Part shown: in pieces, positions 15,909 to 23,913 of the stretch | Layout: each line of letters starts with the position of its first letter | How positions within the stretch are numbered: the stretch's first letter is position 1 | NCBI RefSeq assembly: GCF_009711085.1 | Contig: NZ_WMKA01000031.1 | Coordinates: 2,655 to 45,591, forward strand | Length of the DNA stretch: 42,937 nt | From: Cellulosimicrobium composti | GTDB taxonomy: Bacteria; Actinomycetota; Actinomycetes; Actinomycetales; Cellulomonadaceae | Reading direction: 5' to 3' | The notes under the pieces: model-generated | Told to the model about the DNA's origin: nothing | The model's database searches: none | What the model saw: only the letters and a program-made list of their open reading frames with translations | Program-made: the position numbers and the translations under genes

Positions 15909-16432
15909 CAACGACTCCTCGTCCGCGCCGGGGGGGCGCCGTCGGTCAGGGTGTGCAGGAACGCGACGGTACGCGCCCGCAGGCCCTCCCGACGAGCTCG
16001 CACGACCTCACCGGGCGGGGGGTCGATCGGACCGCCCGACCGGACGGTCCGGACGTTGCGGTGGCAGTCGAGGTCGGTGCACAGCAGGAGGCCCACGCTG
16101 CTGAGCCGCTTCCTCGGGTCCCGCGACGGCCGGTGCGCCGCGAAGAGCGCGACCTCGTTGAACCGCCGCGAGAACCGGCACAGCGCGCACATCACGGCGC
16201 GCGACCCGACCTCGGCGTGGCTCGGGCTCTGGCGCAGGAGCGCCCCGACCGCGCGCCCGTCGACGTCCGCGACGAGGAACGCGCGCGAGGGCGCGCGCGG
16301 GTCGCGCCACCCGAGGTAGTCGAGCTCCTCCCAGCGCAGGTCGTCGAAGTGGCCGGGCAGGCGGACCTTCCCCTCCGCCGGGTCGACGTTGACGATCGCG
16401 GCCCGCGCCTCGGCGCGGGTCAGCGCGCGCAC
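15908..16432 (-). CDS. FBP-domain protein with FusB-like treble-clef zinc finger
   Basis: This 174-residue protein matches the FBP / EF-G-binding-protein C-terminal zinc-finger family, whose founder FusB binds elongation factor G and frees fusidic-acid-stalled ribosomes. Start GTG 16432 gives VRALTRAEARAAIVNVDPAE. The alpha/beta domain covers ~1-78. The four probable zinc cysteines are C82 and C85 (MCALCRF) plus C118 and C123 (LLLCTDLDCHRN). The N-terminal helical domain of FusB is absent, as in the short actinobacterial relatives. Whether it rescues translation here is inference. It is first in an operon with a TetR regulator and follows 17-bp repeats. Confidence 0.85.
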   Translation of the reverse strand: MRALTRAEARAAIVNVDPAEGKVRLPGHFDDLRWEELDYLGWRDPRAPSRAFLVADVDGRAVGALLRQSPSHAEVGSRAVMCALCRFSRRFNEVALFAAHRPSRDPRKRLSSVGLLLCTDLDCHRNVRTVRSGGPIDPPPGEVVRARREGLRARTVAFLHTLTDGAPPARTRSR

Positions 16433-16444
16433 GGTCGGTCCTGG

Positions 16445-16488
16445 AAGTTGTACATGGATACAAGTTGTACACGGTGCCAAGTTGGTGC
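16445..16488. promoter_or_regulatory. Three 17-bp-period direct repeats, candidate TetR operator
   Basis: AAGTTGTACA occurs at 16445-16454 and 16462-16471, and AAGTTGGTGC at 16479-16488, at exact 17-bp spacing. They begin 13 bp upstream of the FBP-domain gene. The AT-rich TTGTACA core stands out from the local composition. Confidence 0.6.
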
Positions 16489-16591
16489 GTCCAGCAGATT
16501 GCGCGCAGCCGGCGTGGAGGCAGCGTGAGCGTCGCGCGCGGACCTGCGACGACGCTGCCGCCACGGTCGGGGGCGGTGTGACGCACCCCCG

Positions 16592-16597
16592 TAGGCT
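16592..16597 (+). promoter_or_regulatory. -10 hexamer TAGGCT of leaderless promoter
   Basis: TAGGCT lies 6 nt before GTG 16604 of the giant membrane protein. Confidence 0.55.
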
Positions 16598-16603
16598 GGT
16601 CCG

Positions 16604-19600
16604 GTGACGTTCCCGGCCGCCGCGCTCCCCCCTGCCCGCACCCAGCCCGCCCGCCGGGGCCGGGGCCTCGGGCCGCGGACGACAGCGCTCGCCACGGCCG
16701 TCGCCCTGCTGCTGACGCTCCTCGCCACGGCCGGCCCGGCGGCGGCGACCGCCGCGGCCGGTTCGGCGGCGGCGGCGACCACCGAGGACACCGTCGCCGC
16801 CGGCCCGCTCGCCGCCGATCCCGCGCACGACCCGCGGCCCGTCGTGCTGGTCGCGGTGGCCGGCCTGTACTGGAGCGACGTCTCCCCCACCGCGACGCCC
16901 ACGCTGTGGTCGATGATCCGCACGGGGTCCGTCGCCTCCCTCAACCTCGGGCGCACGGCGTGCACGACCGACGCGTGGCTCACGCTCTCGGCGGGGCGCA
17001 TGGTGTCGGCGCAGGCGGACGAGCCGCCCGCGGAGCCGCTCCCCGCCGACGCCGAGGAGCCCGCGAGCGGCTGCCTCCCCCTGCCCGTGCCCGACGTCAC
17101 GCCGACGGGGGCGACCACGCCCGACGCGCGCCCCGCCGACGTCCCCGGCTGGGCCGCGCTCACGGCACCGGCCGCGGAGGAGACGCCCGCGCAGGCGGCG
17201 CGGCACGACCCCGGGACGGCCGCGGCCCGGCTCGCCGAGACAGGGGTCTGCACGACCGCCGTCGGGCCGGGTGCCGCCGTGATGCTCGCGGACGCCGCCG
17301 GTCGCGTCGAGCGGTACGCGCCCTCGCTCGCCGCGCTCCCCGACGACGGCCTCGACGCGTGCGACGTGACGGTCGTCGACCAGGGCGAGATCGTCGACTC
17401 GGCCACCGGCCGCGGCGAGAGCCTCGACGAGCTCGACGAGGCGCTCGCCCGGGTCATGGACGAGGCCGACCGGGGCACGCGCGTCCTGGTGGCCGGCGTG
17501 TCGGCAGGACCGGTCGGCGAGACGGGGCTCCAGGTCGTCGTCGACTGGCGCAAGGGGCAGCCGACGAGCCGCTGGCTCCACTCGCCCAGCACGCAGAAGG
17601 ACGGCATCGTCCAGCTCACCGACCTGACGGCGACCGTCGTGGAGTCGGCGGGCGGCAGCACGGAAGGGCTCGAGGGCGCCGCCCTGGAGCAGGGCGAGGT
17701 GCGGCGCATGGACGTCGCCCGGACGGTCGAGAACCGGCAGTACCTGAACGTCCTCACCAGCACCATCCCCACCCTCTACCCCGTGCTCGTCGGGCTCCTC
17801 GTCGGCACCCTGGTCCTCGCGCTCGGCGGCGCCCTGTGGGCGCGTCGCGCCGCCGTCCGCCGCGGGCGCGAGCCCGGCCCGGGGCCGCGCGGCCTGCGCG
17901 TGCTCTCCGCCGTGCTCATGGTGGTCGCGGCGGCGCCGGTCGCGGCGTCGCTCGCGAGCCTGTCGCGCTGGTGGGTGTGGAGCGCGCCCGCGCCGGCCCT
18001 CACGCTCGCGCTCGCGGTGAGCGCGGTCGTCGTCGCTCTCGTCGCGTGGGTCGTCTCGCGCCTCCTGCCGCGACGCCCGTGGGCACTGCCGTCGGCGCTC
18101 GCCGGGGTCACGTGGCTCGTGCTCACCGTCGACGGCGCGACCGGCACGACGCTCCAGCAGGCGTCCCTGCTCGGGACGTCGGCCGTCGTGGGCTTCACGC
18201 GCTTCTACGGCTTCAACAACGTCACCTTCGCCGTGTACGCCGTCGCCGGCCTCGTCCTCGCGGGCGGCCTCGCGTCGGCCGCGACCGCCCGCGGACGACG
18301 CCGCCTCGCGGCCTGGACCGTCGTCGCCGTCGGGGCGGTCACGGTCGTCATCGACGGCTGGCCCGCGTTCGGCGCCGACTTCGGCGGGATCCTCGCGCTC
18401 GTCCCCGCGTTCGCCGTCCTCGCGCTGCTCGTGGGCCGGGTGCGCATCACGTGGCTGCGCGCGCTCGTCGTCGCGCTCGCGACGGTGCTCGTGGTCGTGG
18501 TCGTCGCGGTCGTGGACTGGCTGCTGCCGGGCGGGAGGTCACACCTCGGCGGGTTCGTCCAGACCGTCGTGGACGGGGCCGCGCTCGACGTGATCGGCCG
18601 CAAGGCGCTCGGCGCGTGGGCCACCCTCGCGAACCCGCTGGGCGCGGTCGCGGCGGTCCTCGTGGTGCTGCTCGCCGTCGCCGTGCTGCGCCCCGAGCGG
18701 TTCCGCCTGCCGGAGGTCGCGCGGGCCTACGAGACCTGGCCGCTGCTGCGCCCGCTGGTCGTGGCGCTCGTCGTCGTCGCGGGCGTCGGCTCCGTCCTCA
18801 ACGACTCGGGCGTCATCATCGCGGTCATGGTCGTGGTCGTCGCGACCGCGATGATCGTCCCCGGCTTCCTCGCGCGCCCCGCGCCCCCGCAGACCGTGCG
18901 GGCCGTGCCCGAGCCGGGGATCCGGCGCATGCCGACCATGCTCGCGACCGTGGGGGGTGGGCTCCTGCTCGTCCTCCTGCTCGCCTCGACGGTGCTCGCC
19001 TCGTCGGGGCTCCGGCCGGCGGCCAGCGCCGCCCCGGCGGGCGGCGAGGCCTCGGTGACCCGCTCGGACGCGATCGCGACGGACCGGCCGATCGTCGTCG
19101 TCGGCACCACGGGCGTCACGTGGGGCGACGTCACGTCGTCGGCCACCCCCACCCTCCACGCCTTGCTCACCGACGGCGCGGGCGCGGGCGGCGTCTCCCA
19201 GCCCACGGGGGCGGCGAGCCGCTGCACCGTCGGCGGCTGGCTCGCGCTCTCCGCCGGGCAGCTCGCCGAGGTCGCGACCGAGCGCGCAGCCGACGGCGCA
19301 TGGGCGTGCCCGACGCCGCAGCCCGCCCCCGACGGCGCGGACGGGGCGCAGGTCGAGGGGTGGGACGACCTGGTCGCCCTCCAGCGCGGCTCGGGCTACC
19401 AGGCGCGCCTCGGCGTCCTCGGCGACGCGCTCGCCGCAGCCGGCGCCGACGGAGCGGTGTGCGCGACGGCGGTGGGCCCGGGCGCGGCGGTCGCCCTCGC
19501 GGACTCCACGGGCCAGGTCGCCCGCTACCGCGACCTCGCGGACGCGACGGCACCCGGCTCCGACGCGTTCGCGTGCCCCGTGACCGTCGTCGACGCGGGC

Positions 19601-21247
19601 GACGCGACCCCGCCGGTCGTCGACCCCGACCTCCCGGCGGACGAGCGCGCCACGCTGCGCAGCACCCTGCGCGCCGACCGCCTCACCGCGGTCGACGCGA
19701 CCGTCGGCGCCGTGCTCGACGCGGCCCCGAGCGGCACGACCGTGCTCGTCGTGGACGTCGCCGGCACGCCCGGCACCCGACCCGCGCTCGGCACGACGCT
19801 CGTGCGCCCGTCGTCCGACGGCCCCGACCAGTCCCGCTACCTGACGAGCGCCGCCACCCGGACCGACGGCGTCGCGCGCGTGCTCGACGTCCCGGCGACG
19901 GTGCTCGATGCCGCGGGCGCCGCGACGCCGGCACGGATCCAGGACACACCGGTGGCATGGGGCTCGCCGCGCCCGGCCGACGCGACGTCGACCGCCGACG
20001 CCCTCGCCGACCTCACGACGCGCGACCACGTGCGCCGCGCCGTCTACACCGCGTTCGTCGACGTGCCGCTCTACGCGGGGCTCGTGATCGCCGGGCTGTG
20101 CCTCCTGCTCGCGCCGCGCGCCGCGCGCGCGACGGGCGACCGCGCGCGTGCCCGGTGGGCCCGGGCGGCGCACTGGGCCCGCGGGTCCGCGCTCGTCGTC
20201 GCCGCGGTGCCCACCGCCGCCTTCCTCGTGTCGCTCACGGGCTGGTGGCGGTTCGGGAACCAGACGCTCGCGATCGTCGTGTCCACGGTCCTCGCGACGG
20301 CAGCCGTCGCCGGCCTGGGCGCCCTCGCCCCACGCCGTCCGGTCTGGCTCGGCCCCGGCATCGTCGCAGGGCTCACGTTCGCCGTGCTCACGCTCGACGC
20401 GCTCGTCGGCACCCCGCTCAACCGGGCGAGCCCGCTCGGTTCGGCGCCCACGTTCGGCGCCCGGTTCTACGGGTTCGGGAACCCGACGTTCTCCGTGTAC
20501 GCGGTCGCGGCGCTCGTCGTCGCCGCGGCGCTCGCGCAGTGGCTCGTCGCGCGCGGCCACCGGTACGCCGCCGCCGCGACGGTGGGCGTCATCGGTCTCG
20601 TGACGATGGTCGTGGACGTGTGGCCGACGCTCGGCGCCGACCTCGGCGGCGGTCTCGTCGTCGTGCCGGCGTTCGCCGTGCTGGGCCTCGCCGCCTCGGG
20701 CGCGCGCGTCACGTGGCGGCGCTTCCTGCTCGTCGCGGCGGCGGGCGTCGCGCTCGTCGCCGCCGTCGGCGTGCTCGACTGGCTGCGCCCGGCCGACGAG
20801 CGTTCGCACCTGGGCCGGTTCGTCGGGCAGGTGGTCGACGGGTCGGCGTGGGAGACGCTGCTCCGCAAGGCGGGCTACGCGGCGCGGTCCGTGCTGGGCG
20901 GGGTGCCGGTGTGGCTGACGATCGCCGTGCTCGTCGCGGCCGCGCTGCTGCTCTTCTGGCCCCGGCGCTTCACGCCGCAGTGGTTCGCGCGCACGGAGGC
21001 CGCGTGGCCGCTCGTGCGACCGACCCTGCTGGCGCTGTGGATCGTGGCCGTCGCGGGCTCGCTCGTCAACGACTTCGGCGTGCGGATCGCGCTCATCGCG
21101 CTCATCCCGGCCATCCCGCTGCTCACCGTCGCCGCGCTCCACGCGGCCGACGACGGCGGCGGCACGGGCGAGAGCGCGGACGACGACCCGGACGACCGCT
21201 CCGGCGCGGAGGGCCCCGCGGCGCGGGTTGGGAGCACCACGTCCTGA
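16604..21247 (+). CDS. Giant duplicated membrane protein with alkaline-phosphatase-like domains
   Basis: This 1547-residue protein is an internal tandem duplication. Each half has an extracytoplasmic alpha/beta domain (~70-375 and ~820-1130) and about eight membrane helices (~385-755 and ~1150-1510). A signal-like helix precedes half one (~27-50) and another separates the halves (~780-800). Paired motifs: GPGAAVMLAD (221) / GPGAAVALAD (958); FYGFNNVTFAVYAVAGL (534) / FYGFGNPTFSVYAVAAL (1288); SHLGGF (646) / SHLGRF (1401); GSVLND (729) / GSLVND (1485). The soluble domain resembles the alkaline-phosphatase-like fold (ATPTLWSMIRTGS, LTLSAGR), but I see no full metal-binding set, so activity is doubtful. 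GTG 16604 follows a leaderless -10. Role unknown, perhaps envelope related. Confidence 0.85.
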   Translation: MTFPAAALPPARTQPARRGRGLGPRTTALATAVALLLTLLATAGPAAATAAAGSAAAATTEDTVAAGPLAADPAHDPRPVVLVAVAGLYWSDVSPTATPTLWSMIRTGSVASLNLGRTACTTDAWLTLSAGRMVSAQADEPPAEPLPADAEEPASGCLPLPVPDVTPTGATTPDARPADVPGWAALTAPAAEETPAQAARHDPGTAAARLAETGVCTTAVGPGAAVMLADAAGRVERYAPSLAALPDDGLDACDVTVVDQGEIVDSATGRGESLDELDEALARVMDEADRGTRVLVAGVSAGPVGETGLQVVVDWRKGQPTSRWLHSPSTQKDGIVQLTDLTATVVESAGGSTEGLEGAALEQGEVRRMDVARTVENRQYLNVLTSTIPTLYPVLVGLLVGTLVLALGGALWARRAAVRRGREPGPGPRGLRVLSAVLMVVAAAPVAASLASLSRWWVWSAPAPALTLALAVSAVVVALVAWVVSRLLPRRPWALPSALAGVTWLVLTVDGATGTTLQQASLLGTSAVVGFTRFYGFNNVTFAVYAVAGLVLAGGLASAATARGRRRLAAWTVVAVGAVTVVIDGWPAFGADFGGILALVPAFAVLALLVGRVRITWLRALVVALATVLVVVVVAVVDWLLPGGRSHLGGFVQTVVDGAALDVIGRKALGAWATLANPLGAVAAVLVVLLAVAVLRPERFRLPEVARAYETWPLLRPLVVALVVVAGVGSVLNDSGVIIAVMVVVVATAMIVPGFLARPAPPQTVRAVPEPGIRRMPTMLATVGGGLLLVLLLASTVLASSGLRPAASAAPAGGEASVTRSDAIATDRPIVVVGTTGVTWGDVTSSATPTLHALLTDGAGAGGVSQPTGAASRCTVGGWLALSAGQLAEVATERAADGAWACPTPQPAPDGADGAQVEGWDDLVALQRGSGYQARLGVLGDALAAAGADGAVCATAVGPGAAVALADSTGQVARYRDLADATAPGSDAFACPVTVVDAGDATPPVVDPDLPADERATLRSTLRADRLTAVDATVGAVLDAAPSGTTVLVVDVAGTPGTRPALGTTLVRPSSDGPDQSRYLTSAATRTDGVARVLDVPATVLDAAGAATPARIQDTPVAWGSPRPADATSTADALADLTTRDHVRRAVYTAFVDVPLYAGLVIAGLCLLLAPRAARATGDRARARWARAAHWARGSALVVAAVPTAAFLVSLTGWWRFGNQTLAIVVSTVLATAAVAGLGALAPRRPVWLGPGIVAGLTFAVLTLDALVGTPLNRASPLGSAPTFGARFYGFGNPTFSVYAVAALVVAAALAQWLVARGHRYAAAATVGVIGLVTMVVDVWPTLGADLGGGLVVVPAFAVLGLAASGARVTWRRFLLVAAAGVALVAAVGVLDWLRPADERSHLGRFVGQVVDGSAWETLLRKAGYAARSVLGGVPVWLTIAVLVAAALLLFWPRRFTPQWFARTEAAWPLVRPTLLALWIVAVAGSLVNDFGVRIALIALIPAIPLLTVAALHAADDGGGTGESADDDPDDRSGAEGPAARVGSTTS

Positions 21248-21253
21248 CGCAGG

Positions 21254-22009
21254 TCAGTCCCGCACGTCGGTCGCGACGTCGTGCAGGACGAAGGTCGCGA
21301 ACCCCAGCTCGCGTCGGGCACCGTCCAGCCAGGCGTCACGATTCCCGCGCGCGGCGGCGAGCGCCTGGGCACGGTCCTCGGCCGTCGGGGCCTCCCGGAC
21401 CGCCCAGTCGACGAGCGACCCAGCCCAGCTGAGCTGGTAGTCGTCCCACTCGGCCAGGGTGCTGACGTGCCCGAACGACGGCTCGAAGCCGTGCGCACGG
21501 ACGGCCCGCACGAAGCCGGCGAGATCGGGATAGGCGTCGGCGGGGACGTCGAGCGCCGCGAGCGCCGAGTCCGACGGGGTGCCCTCCCAGATGCTGTCAC
21601 CGACGAGCGCCTGGCCGCCGGGGCGCAGTCGCTGCCGGACGGCGCCCAGCGTGGCGTCCAGTCCCCCGAAGGCGTGGCTCGCGCCGACGCACAGCACGAC
21701 GTCGAACGCCCCGTCGTCCCAGGTGGCGGCGTCCGCCTCGATCCACCGCACCCGGTCGCTCAGCCCTCGCTCGTCGGTGCGCCGTGCCGCCGAGGCCGGG
21801 AGCATGTGGTCGATCCCGACGCCGGTGGTCCCGGGGTGGGCGAGCAGCAGCTCCTGCAGCCACTCGCCCTCGCCGCACCCGAGGTCGACGGCGCGGGCGC
21901 CGTCGGCCGGGCTCAGCCAGCCGACCAGCTCCCGCAGCCGCTCGGGCGCCACGGGCGCCCCGATCGGATGGCGCAGGTGGGCGATGTCGAAGATCTCGGA
22001 CCGTTCCAT
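21254..22009 (-). CDS. Class I SAM-dependent methyltransferase
   Basis: This 251-residue cytoplasmic protein has the class I Rossmann methyltransferase fold. Motif I is AVDLGCGEGEWLQEL (~40-54), the acidic residue ending strand 2 is in GVGIDHML, a DAATWD segment matches the adenine-contact region, and FDVVLCVGASHAFGG is motif IV-like with a family-typical SHAFGG block. Substrate is unknown; relatives are annotated as small-molecule methyltransferases. ATG 22009 is preceded at 6 nt by TAGCGT. It converges on the giant membrane protein with only 6 bp between stops, and no terminator is visible there. Confidence 0.88.
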   Translation of the reverse strand: MERSEIFDIAHLRHPIGAPVAPERLRELVGWLSPADGARAVDLGCGEGEWLQELLLAHPGTTGVGIDHMLPASAARRTDERGLSDRVRWIEADAATWDDGAFDVVLCVGASHAFGGLDATLGAVRQRLRPGGQALVGDSIWEGTPSDSALAALDVPADAYPDLAGFVRAVRAHGFEPSFGHVSTLAEWDDYQLSWAGSLVDWAVREAPTAEDRAQALAAARGNRDAWLDGARRELGFATFVLHDVATDVRD

Positions 22010-22015
22010 CCCGCG

Positions 22016-22021
22016 ACGCTA
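22016..22021 (-). promoter_or_regulatory. -10 hexamer TAGCGT of leaderless promoter
   Basis: TAGCGT on the minus strand lies 6 nt before ATG 22009 of the methyltransferase. Confidence 0.55.
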
Positions 22022-22074
22022 CAGGCCGCCCACGCCGCGCCGGTGCCGCCCTCCGGGCCGCACCACCGGGTGGC

Positions 22075-23040
22075 TCACGCGCGGAGCGCGCCCTCGGTGA
22101 GCACGAGCCCGCTGCCGCTCGCCACGAGGTCGGCCATCGCGACGCTCCGGACCGCAGGGTCCTCGTACGTGTTCCAGTAGTAGGTCTGCGTGCGGGCGGA
22201 GAACAGGCCCGTGTAGACGGTCTTCTCGAACTCGCCGGACCCCATCGCCGCGCAGCCGTCGACCATCGCGACCTGCTGCAGCGTGTGGAAGGCGCGGCTC
22301 ACGTTCTCCTCCTCGGTGCCCTTCGTCGGGTAGTGGGAGTTCACGTAGGCCGCGCGGACGAAGCGGGACGGCGAGTAGTAGTCGCCGGGGACGCCGCGCA
22401 TGTGCGAGCCCGAGCCGAACGGGGCGAGGTGGGCCCGGCCCACGAGGGTGTCCTCGGGGAAGTCCGGCGAGACGTTGAGGTAGTTGCGCAGGTTCTCGTG
22501 GTGCCAATCGAACCCGGGCTGGTTCGTGAGGACGTCGACGTCGTCGTCGAACACCTGCATGCCCGCGCTGGTGTACTCCACCACGATCGCGCGGCGCGCG
22601 TCGCCGATGATCCAGTGGAGCAGCGAGCTCGGGTACCTGTCGTTGATCGGACGGTCCACGATCGCGACGTCGCGCAGCGCGGCCTCGACCTCGTCGACCG
22701 TCGCGAACTGCGCGCACACCCACAGCGGGAGCTCGAACGCGGCCACGTTGACCGCGCCGTCGACCGGGCCGGAGGCGTACTCCGCGTACCCGGGGAAGTT
22801 GAGGCCCGCGACGGCGAGACCCGCGTCGTTGCCGCAGTCGAAGTACAGCGGGGTGTCGTCCTCGACGATCCCCATGCCGAGGACCGCGTGCTCGATCCCG
22901 CGCACCGCGCCGAACGGCGACCGGGGCGTGTAGCCCGTCGGGGTCAGCAGCACCTGCTGCCCGTAGCCCGTCGTCCAGTCGAGGTTGCGGGCGAGATAGA
23001 GGTTGCCGTCGTCGTCCGTGAACCTGATCCCTGTGCACAT
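22075..23040 (-). CDS. Linear amide C-N hydrolase, choloylglycine hydrolase/penicillin V acylase family
   Basis: This 321-residue N-terminal-nucleophile hydrolase begins MCTGIRFTDDDG, so removal of Met1 exposes catalytic Cys2. The residues known from bile salt hydrolase are all in place: R18 and D21 (LARNLDW), N81 (LNFPGYAEY), N173 (TNQPGFDWHH) and R226 (SPSRFVRA). Family enzymes cleave amide bonds of conjugated bile acids, penicillin V or acyl-homoserine lactones. The sequence does not separate these activities. No signal peptide is seen, so it is probably cytoplasmic. ATG 23040 is preceded by a GGGGG ribosome-site-like stretch. It lies downstream of the GntR gene but 119 bp away, so it may have its own promoter. 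Confidence 0.93.
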   Translation of the reverse strand: MCTGIRFTDDDGNLYLARNLDWTTGYGQQVLLTPTGYTPRSPFGAVRGIEHAVLGMGIVEDDTPLYFDCGNDAGLAVAGLNFPGYAEYASGPVDGAVNVAAFELPLWVCAQFATVDEVEAALRDVAIVDRPINDRYPSSLLHWIIGDARRAIVVEYTSAGMQVFDDDVDVLTNQPGFDWHHENLRNYLNVSPDFPEDTLVGRAHLAPFGSGSHMRGVPGDYYSPSRFVRAAYVNSHYPTKGTEEENVSRAFHTLQQVAMVDGCAAMGSGEFEKTVYTGLFSARTQTYYWNTYEDPAVRSVAMADLVASGSGLVLTEGALRA

Positions 23041-23159
23041 GGCGCTGCCCCCGTCGTCGTCGGTCCAGCTCGCGCGGCGAGCCGCCCGGGCACGCCGTCG
23101 TGCCCGCCCTCCCATGGTGCGTCCGTGCGGGCTCCGGGGCCACTGCCGGCGCCGGCCGG

Positions 23160-23801
23160 TCAGGGCTGGAGGTACACCGAGACGTGGGCCTCGATCGCGC
23201 GCTCCGCACGGCCGGGGTCGCCCGAGCGGAGCGCGTCGAGCAGCTCACGGTGCTGCTCGACGACGGCGTGCGGGTCCTCGTGGTGCGGCGCGTCGCGGAC
23301 GAAGTACGCGCGGACGCGCGGCTGGATGAGCCGCCAGATCTGCAGCGACTGCGTGTGGCTCGCGGCGGCGATCACCGCCTCGTGGAACTCGAGGTCCAGG
23401 TCGGCGAGGCGACGGGCGTCGAGCGGGTCCGCCGCGCGCTCCATCGCCGCCACCGTGCGGTCGAGCGCGTCCAGGAGCGCGGGGTCCTGCGCGCGCGCCG
23501 CCGCGCGGAACGCGACCTTCTCGATGACGGTCCGCACCGGGACGAGGATCTCGGCGATCTCCTCCTGGGAGACGTCCACCACGACGGCGCCGCGGTAAGG
23601 GTGGGAGACGACGAGCCCTTCCTGCTCGAGCACCATGATCGCCTCCCGCACCGGGCCGCGGCTGATGCCGTAGGAGGCGGAGAGGTCACGCTCGACGAGG
23701 CGGTCGCCGGCGGCGAGGTCGCCGGAGGCGATGCGTTCGCGCAGGTGGCGCAGGACCCAGTCGCGCCGGGACTCGGGCGGCGATGCGGGCAGGACGGGCA
23801 C
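23160..23801 (-). CDS. GntR-family regulator, FadR subgroup (FCD domain)
   Basis: This 213-residue regulator starts at GTG 23801 after an AGAGGG. The winged helix covers ~12-75, with recognition segment YGISRGPVREAIMVLEQEGL. The FCD sensor domain (~85-205) carries the usual metal-site pattern: an Asp and His in LADLDLEFHEAV, a His in VVEQHRELLDAL and a His in AIEAHVSVY. FCD regulators typically sense carboxylated sugars or organic acids. It is divergent from the sugar-acid operon, and a strong inverted repeat lies between the two and overlaps the operon promoter. It is therefore the likely repressor. Confidence 0.92.
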   Translation of the reverse strand: MPVLPASPPESRRDWVLRHLRERIASGDLAAGDRLVERDLSASYGISRGPVREAIMVLEQEGLVVSHPYRGAVVVDVSQEEIAEILVPVRTVIEKVAFRAAARAQDPALLDALDRTVAAMERAADPLDARRLADLDLEFHEAVIAAASHTQSLQIWRLIQPRVRAYFVRDAPHHEDPHAVVEQHRELLDALRSGDPGRAERAIEAHVSVYLQP

Positions 23802-23843
23802 GACGGCGACCCTCTCACTCGGAATGGCCCCACCCTAATAGAT

Positions 23844-23872
23844 GGCCGATGGTTGACCATCTACCATCGGCC
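23844..23872. promoter_or_regulatory. GntR operator: inverted repeat in divergent promoter
   Basis: GGCCGATGGT (23844-23853) and ACCATCGGCC (23863-23872) are a perfect 10-bp inverted repeat. Nested in it is the near-palindrome GATGGTTGACCATC (23848-23861), which resembles the TGGT-N-ACCA operators of FadR-subgroup GntR proteins. Confidence 0.75.
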
Positions 23873-23882
23873 CACCTAGAGT
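23853..23882 (+). promoter_or_regulatory. Promoter of the sugar-acid operon
   Basis: TTGACC (23853-23858) and TAGAGT (23877-23882) are separated by 18 bp, upstream of ATG 23914. The -35 lies inside the GntR inverted repeat, so a bound repressor would block polymerase. Confidence 0.6.
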
Positions 23883-23913
23883 CACGGTCCACGGCACCGA
23901 CGAGAGGACACCC

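Noticed and set aside
18539-21142. 867-codon minus-strand open frame inside the giant membrane protein
   Set aside because: Extremely Arg/Asp/Gly-rich without hydrophobic cores; the plus-strand frame has paired membrane motifs in both halves.
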